DNA of 22,349 nucleotides from positions 1,208-23,556 of the forward strand of contig FTLJ01000432.1 of assembly GCA_900155495.1 (NCBI GenBank). The letters run 5' to 3'. The translations under genes were made by a program, and so were the position numbers. Under the pieces are notes generated by a model that did not search any database, was not told the origin of the DNA, and was given only the letters and a program-made list of their open reading frames with translations. Shown piece after piece: positions 18,849 through 22,349 of the stretch. This DNA is from Porogramme epimiltina. Its lineage: Eukaryota; Basidiomycota; Agaricomycetes; Polyporales; Polyporaceae. Position 1 is the first letter of the stretch. Every line of letters begins with the position of its first letter.

Positions 18849-18873
18849 GATTCAGAACGATTCAGAGCGATTG
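18849..18873 (+). repeat. Short tandem repeat of GATTCAGARC decamer
   Basis: Two adjoining decamers, gattcagaac and gattcagagc, are followed by a partial third, gattg. A related ggattc occurs just before. No function is known. Confidence 0.5.
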
Positions 18874-19125
18874 TAGGAGATTAACGTAGATGAGGATCAG
18901 TAGGGAGCGTGTTCGGCGTCTAAATACTATGTAATTTTCTCACATGTCCGCTCTCGAGCTCAAGAAATGCCAGTCGATGACAGTTTTTTTTTTGCGCGTG
19001 TGCCCGTCTGGCGCGCCAGAATGCCTGACGTCTGTGTGCTCCAAAAGAAATCTCTCTCACTAAGTGAAAAGTTTCTCGGTGCCCGAAATTACTCCAAGGG
19101 GGAGCTCGGAAATTTCTTGCGCACG

Positions 19126-19140
19126 CCCAAATTTAAGCGC
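19126..19140 (+). repeat. Direct repeat cccaaatttaagcgc, copy 2
   Basis: This is the second exact copy of the 15-mer, about 100 bases before the TATA box of the transposon gene. Confidence 0.5.
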
Positions 19141-19238
19141 TCTGTAAGAAATGTGACTGCCCTCGGTAGCTTGGTGTGTTCTTTTGGTAGTGTAGTCGGC
19201 GAACTCTGTAGCTCTGATAGCGGTAGCATTAGTGTATC

Positions 19239-19245
19239 TATATAA
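19239..19245 (+). promoter_or_regulatory. Candidate TATA box of the transposase gene
   Basis: The sequence tatataa in tatctatataagagc lies about 65 bases before the first ATG (19307) of the putative 5' exon. It supports transcription starting just after 19260 and running into the transposase frame. Confidence 0.5.
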
Positions 19246-19306
19246 GAGCAGCTAGTATGTTTTAATTTCCTTTCACGACCGTGCGCAGAAGTTTCGCCTC
19301 CCCGTA

Positions 19307-19862
19307 ATGTCACATCAACCGCGCGGCCGCGCTCAGGGACACCAACCAGCAGCGTACGGCGCCCGACCACCCGCGCGCGCGGGGCCTGCGGGGCGCGGGG
19401 AGCCACAGCCAGGTGAAGCGCAGCCTCGCGGCACAGAGCCTGCCGCGCGCGGAGTGCCTGTCGCGCGCGGAGTACCTGCCACGCGCGGGGGGCGCGCGCG
19501 CGGTGGCGCGCCTACAGAGTCTCAACAAGATGTGAACCTCGCGCCTCCGTCAAACACAGCTCCTGATGTAAGGTGTTTTGGCATCAGTATGGTAGCTATT
19601 GCGCGGTACTTTTCTAACAGGCGCGATTGTGTTCGGTAGGTATACACAGCGCGGAGGGGTCGCGTTCCTAAACCGACCCCGGATAATGTGTTAGCGCGCA
19701 CAGAGTCTGCGTACTTTCGTGAGACCTGGGTACGTCCATAAGTCATTAAATATTATGTTCTACGCTTGGTACTTAAATCAACGCCACGTTTAGTCTCAAG
19801 GACTCTCCACCGCGTCTGAAGCTGCGCGCAGATTAGAGGAAGCGCGGGACACTGGAGAGGAG
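19307..19862 (+). CDS. Putative 5' exons of the transposase gene (Arg/Gly/Pro-rich N-terminus)
   Basis: Tentative. An ATG at 19307, 62 bases after a TATA box, opens a frame of 87 codons that ends in phase 0 at a strong donor (gtaagg at 19568). A second possible exon, 19794-19862 (23 codons, after cgtttag and before gtaggc), keeps phase 0 and encodes an Ala/Glu/Arg-rich helix-like piece. Both could join in frame to the transposase frame at the acceptor cttgcag (exon from 20218). The first exon encodes an Arg/Gly/Pro/Ala-rich, probably disordered segment with a 6-residue repeat. The link to the transposase is inferred from position and phase only, and introns of about 226 and 355 nt would be needed. 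Confidence 0.35.
19439..19492 (+). repeat. Three 18-bp tandem repeats encoding a PxxRGx hexapeptide
   Basis: Three adjoining 18-mers (starting cctgccgcgcgc, cctgtcgcgcgc and cctgccacgcgc) read in the 19307 frame as PAARGV, PVARGV and PATRGG. The unit length is a multiple of three, so the frame is kept. The DNA is GC-only apart from a few bases. Confidence 0.65.
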
Positions 19863-20277
19863 GTAGGCTTCCCCTCCCCGGTGTTCGAACTGCCTTCAAG
19901 ACGTCTAATATATCCGCTAGCGTTCGAACTTGCGGGACATTGCAATTGCTAGACTCAGGAATACAAGTACCTCTTCTACTCAGGTGAGCGCAGTTCTATG
20001 AACCGGGGAAGACACCCTTGTGCCTACACTCAAGGAGCGAGATATCTACGGGGTCGATATACACCTTCAGCGTCGGGATGAGGTTGGCGGGAAAGTCTGC
20101 TGGAATGACTATGTATTTAAACAGACCATTGAGATAGTGTCACGTAGCATACGCTACGAGTTCATTGGCGCGCGGCGTGGAAGGAGTTGTAGCTCAGGCT
20201 CACGGTTATTCTTGCAGGACATTCCGCGCTCTTTGCCCTCTTCGGCTGGGCCTTCCGGGGCGGTCCCACCTGTGCGC

Positions 20278-22349
20278 ATGCCACACGAGATGGACAATAC
20301 AGGTCCTCCAGTTAGCTCTGCAAGTTCGTTTCTTCGCGCGCAGTCTGGGCAGCTCGCGACGGGCGCGCCGCCCGAGGCCCCCGCGCGCGCGCCTCCCCCG
20401 AGTCTCTCCCCCGTCGCGTCTGGCTCTGCTGGTCTCAGTCCCCCTCGCGCGCCCACATATTCTCAGTCTGGCAGCTCTCCAACTCGACACCAATCCCCTG
20501 AGTCGGTTTTTGTGGGGAACCTGGACGCTCTCCGACGCCTGCAGCGCACACCACCCGCGGGCCAGGACGAAGACGCAGAACCCGAGGAGGGGCGAACGGA
20601 AGACATTGGCGCAAATCCTACTGCGGTCCTCGAAGACCTGTTCGTTGCTCAGCAGTTTATTCATAGGATGAAACAGGCTCGTCTCGAGCACTCAGGCCTC
20701 GACGTAGAAACATTGGGACGACTTCGCGCGCCCGCGCGCGGTACTCGCGCGCTCACCAGGGACGAGCGCGCGGGCCTCCGCATCCTCCTCTCGCGCGGCA
20801 ATATAACTGGAGATACTTACACAGATATGCGTGCGGCATATCAAGAACACTCCCCCGATACCACAAAGGATATTCCTACCCATCCCCAAGCCGAACGGCT
20901 GCTCGAAAGCGTCACCGGGATCCATGCCCTCCGGTGCGACATGTGCCCCAACACTTGTCTGGCTTTCACAGGTCCTTTCGCCACCATTGAAGCGTGCCCT
21001 ATCTGCAAAGAACCTAGATACGAGCCTGGTGACACCGCGCGGCAGCCGCGCACCGCGCGACGAACTTTCTGCACTTTTCCCCTTGGCCCCCAGCTCCAGG
21101 CGATGTGGGCCTCCCCGGAGAATGCTCGTCTCATGCGGCATCGCGCGATGGAGACCAAAAAAATAATAAATGCACGGCGGCGCGGGCCTCGTGCCACACA
21201 TCTAGAGGATGTCTACAACGGTACAGACTACCTCGCGCGCGTCGAGGACGGTACTATCTCGGATAATGACTCAGTACTTATGTTTTCTATCGACGGCGCG
21301 CAACTTTACCAGAGCAAACAATCCGACTGCTGGTTCTATGTTTGGGTCCTTTACGATCTCCCTGTCTCACATCGCTACAAGAAGCGATATGTCCTTCCCG
21401 GTGGGGTTATCGGCGGTCCGCGGCATCCCGTCAATCCGGAGTCATTTCTTTTTCCAGGGCTATTCCACCTCGCCGCCCTAATGCGCGAGGGCGTGCAGAT
21501 ATGGGCAGGCGACACGCAAGAGGTTTTTACAGATTTTCCTTATTGTCTTTTTGCCACAGCCGACTCTCCCGCTATGGCCTCAATGAATGGGAGCGTAGGA
21601 CACCACGGGCGGCTGGGATGCCGTATGTTTTGTGAACAGCCTGGCCGCCATAAGCCGTTCCGCCCCACATACTACCCTGCACTCACACGTCTAATCCCCG
21701 ATTTCCCCGACGACCCGCCCACTATCATCCTGGATGCCAAAGCTGAGCCAGACTACACCGCACGCGCCAGGCACTATGCCGAAAATTTGAAGATCCTCGA
21801 ATCGTCCCAGAACGCTACTGCGTACGCCAGGAACCGACTAAATACAGGCATTGTCAAGCCGACTATCTTCAGTGGCCTCCCGCGGTTCCCAGGTGTCCCC
21901 CGAGGTTTCCCCATCGACGTCATGCATCTGATATGTCTCAATCTAGCTCAGCTCACTCTCGATCTTCTCCGGGGAACCATGCCCTGCGACGGCACTGATG
22001 ATCGCAACACATGGGACTTCGCTATATTCTACAACAACCCGGCTTTGTGGCGGGAGCACGGCACACAGGTGGCCGCCGCCGCCCGGTACCTTCCTGGATC
22101 CTTCGACCGGCCGCCCAGGAACCCCGCGGAGAAGATCAACAGTGGCTTCAAGGCCTGGGAATACAACCTGTATGTTTACGGTCTCATGCCTGCGCTCCTC
22201 CGCCCCATCCTCCCAACACAATATTATCGACATTTTTGCTTGCTCGTCTTCGCTGCTCGGATTGTTTCCCAGCGAAAAGTTTCTACTTCTCAGCTCGCAG
22301 AGGCACATCTCGCGCAGCACGCATACTATACTCAATTCGAACAGCTATA
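20278..22349 (+). CDS. Tnp2-family transposase (CACTA/Plavaka-like), 3' end outside window
   Basis: The frame stays open from the stop at 19999-20001 to the window end. The first in-frame ATG is at 20278, giving at least 690 aa. If the acceptor at 20217 is used, the exon starts at 20218 and earlier exons supply the start. A Ser/Pro/Ala-rich N-terminal part is followed by a Cys-rich putative zinc-binding region at about 20935-21020 (CDMCPNTC, then CPICKEPRY). Next come LGPQLQAMWASPE and MFSIDGAQLYQSKQSDCW, whose Asp (codon 21292-21294) is a candidate catalytic residue. GHHGRLGCRMFCEQPGRHK follows, and then GFPIDVMHLICLN, with a second candidate Asp (21916-21918). These blocks and their order are those of Agaricomycete Tnp2-like transposases, which cut and move CACTA-type elements. 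The final acidic residue and the C-terminus lie outside. No stop or frameshift is seen. Confidence 0.85.
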   Translation, partial: MPHEMDNTGPPVSSASSFLRAQSGQLATGAPPEAPARAPPPSLSPVASGSAGLSPPRAPTYSQSGSSPTRHQSPESVFVGNLDALRRLQRTPPAGQDEDAEPEEGRTEDIGANPTAVLEDLFVAQQFIHRMKQARLEHSGLDVETLGRLRAPARGTRALTRDERAGLRILLSRGNITGDTYTDMRAAYQEHSPDTTKDIPTHPQAERLLESVTGIHALRCDMCPNTCLAFTGPFATIEACPICKEPRYEPGDTARQPRTARRTFCTFPLGPQLQAMWASPENARLMRHRAMETKKIINARRRGPRATHLEDVYNGTDYLARVEDGTISDNDSVLMFSIDGAQLYQSKQSDCWFYVWVLYDLPVSHRYKKRYVLPGGVIGGPRHPVNPESFLFPGLFHLAALMREGVQIWAGDTQEVFTDFPYCLFATADSPAMASMNGSVGHHGRLGCRMFCEQPGRHKPFRPTYYPALTRLIPDFPDDPPTIILDAKAEPDYTARARHYAENLKILESSQNATAYARNRLNTGIVKPTIFSGLPRFPGVPRGFPIDVMHLICLNLAQLTLDLLRGTMPCDGTDDRNTWDFAIFYNNPALWREHGTQVAAAARYLPGSFDRPPRNPAEKINSGFKAWEYNLYVYGLMPALLRPILPTQYYRHFCLLVFAARIVSQRKVSTSQLAEAHLAQHAYYTQFEQL

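Larger units (their letters stand above)
18302..19238. other. Intergenic region leading to the transposon, with short repeats
   Basis: About 0.9 kb with no recognisable gene. It holds a repeated 15-mer (18529-18543 and 19126-19140), a short array of GATTC repeats near 18849 and a CACTAAGTG-like word near 19057. These may be terminal or subterminal parts of the mobile element that follows. The left end of the element could lie anywhere in this stretch. Confidence 0.4.
19239..22349 (+). mobile_element. Tnp2-type DNA transposon (CACTA superfamily, Plavaka-like), right end outside the window
   Basis: The long transposase frame marks a class II element of the Tnp2/CACTA-like group that is frequent in Agaricomycetes. 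Its promoter appears to be at 19239. The left terminus is not fixed and may lie between 18302 and 19239, and the right terminus is beyond the window. The internal DNA is extremely rich in CGCG runs with no sign of CpG decay, and the frame has no stop, so the copy looks young and possibly autonomous. Confidence 0.75.

Noticed and set aside
1..22349. tRNA genes, rRNA, CRISPR arrays, bacterial-type operons
   Set aside because: No cloverleaf-compatible GGTTCGA-type arms with matching stems, no rRNA-like blocks and no spaced direct-repeat array were seen; the genome type is fungal.

Overview
The window looks like nuclear DNA of a basidiomycete, most likely an Agaricomycete (a wood-decay type is plausible). 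Genes are cut by many 50-80 nt GT-AG introns, exons are GC-rich with C/G-ending codons, several P450 paralogues are clustered, and the right edge holds a Tnp2/CACTA-like (Plavaka-type) transposase. No bacterial gene organisation, tRNA, rRNA or CRISPR array was seen. All gene models were joined by hand from splice sites, reading phase and family motifs.

Left part (1-11113): three microsomal cytochrome P450 genes, all on +. The first (352-2604; 509 aa, 7 exons) is followed by about 1.7 kb with no recognisable gene. Then comes a tandem segmental duplication: unit A (about 4270-7764) and unit B (about 7765-11113). Each unit carries about 1.1-1.3 kb of related upstream DNA, a TATA box and one P450 (508 aa, 9 exons, identical exon lengths). 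Both copies are intact. The I-helix oxygen-activation motif sits on a 14-nt microexon in both copies, whereas the first P450 has it in an uninterrupted exon.

Middle part (11162-14421): a minus-strand gene for an acyl-CoA-binding protein with a long disordered middle, a coiled coil and a C-terminal membrane segment (ACBD5/Atg37-like layout; 6 exons, one of them 14 nt). Then a head-to-head pair of small genes, both probably for mitochondrial translation: an mS34-like ribosomal protein (-) and a GatC/Gta3-like subunit of the Glu-tRNA(Gln) amidotransferase (+), 138 bp apart.

Right part (14422-22349): two tandem secreted M43-type zinc metalloproteases with HExxHxxGxxH sites. The first copy has lower codon bias and seven introns; the second has strong codon bias and four introns. 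After about 1 kb of intergenic DNA with short repeats comes the transposon: a TATA box, a putative 5' exon with an Arg/Gly/Pro-rich repeat, and a long Tnp2-type transposase frame that runs off the window end still open.

The window does not read as one pathway cluster. It combines a lineage-specific P450 expansion, lipid and mitochondrial housekeeping genes, a secreted protease pair and a mobile element. The main novelties are the tandem P450 duplication with its split I-helix microexon and the intron contrast between the protease paralogues.
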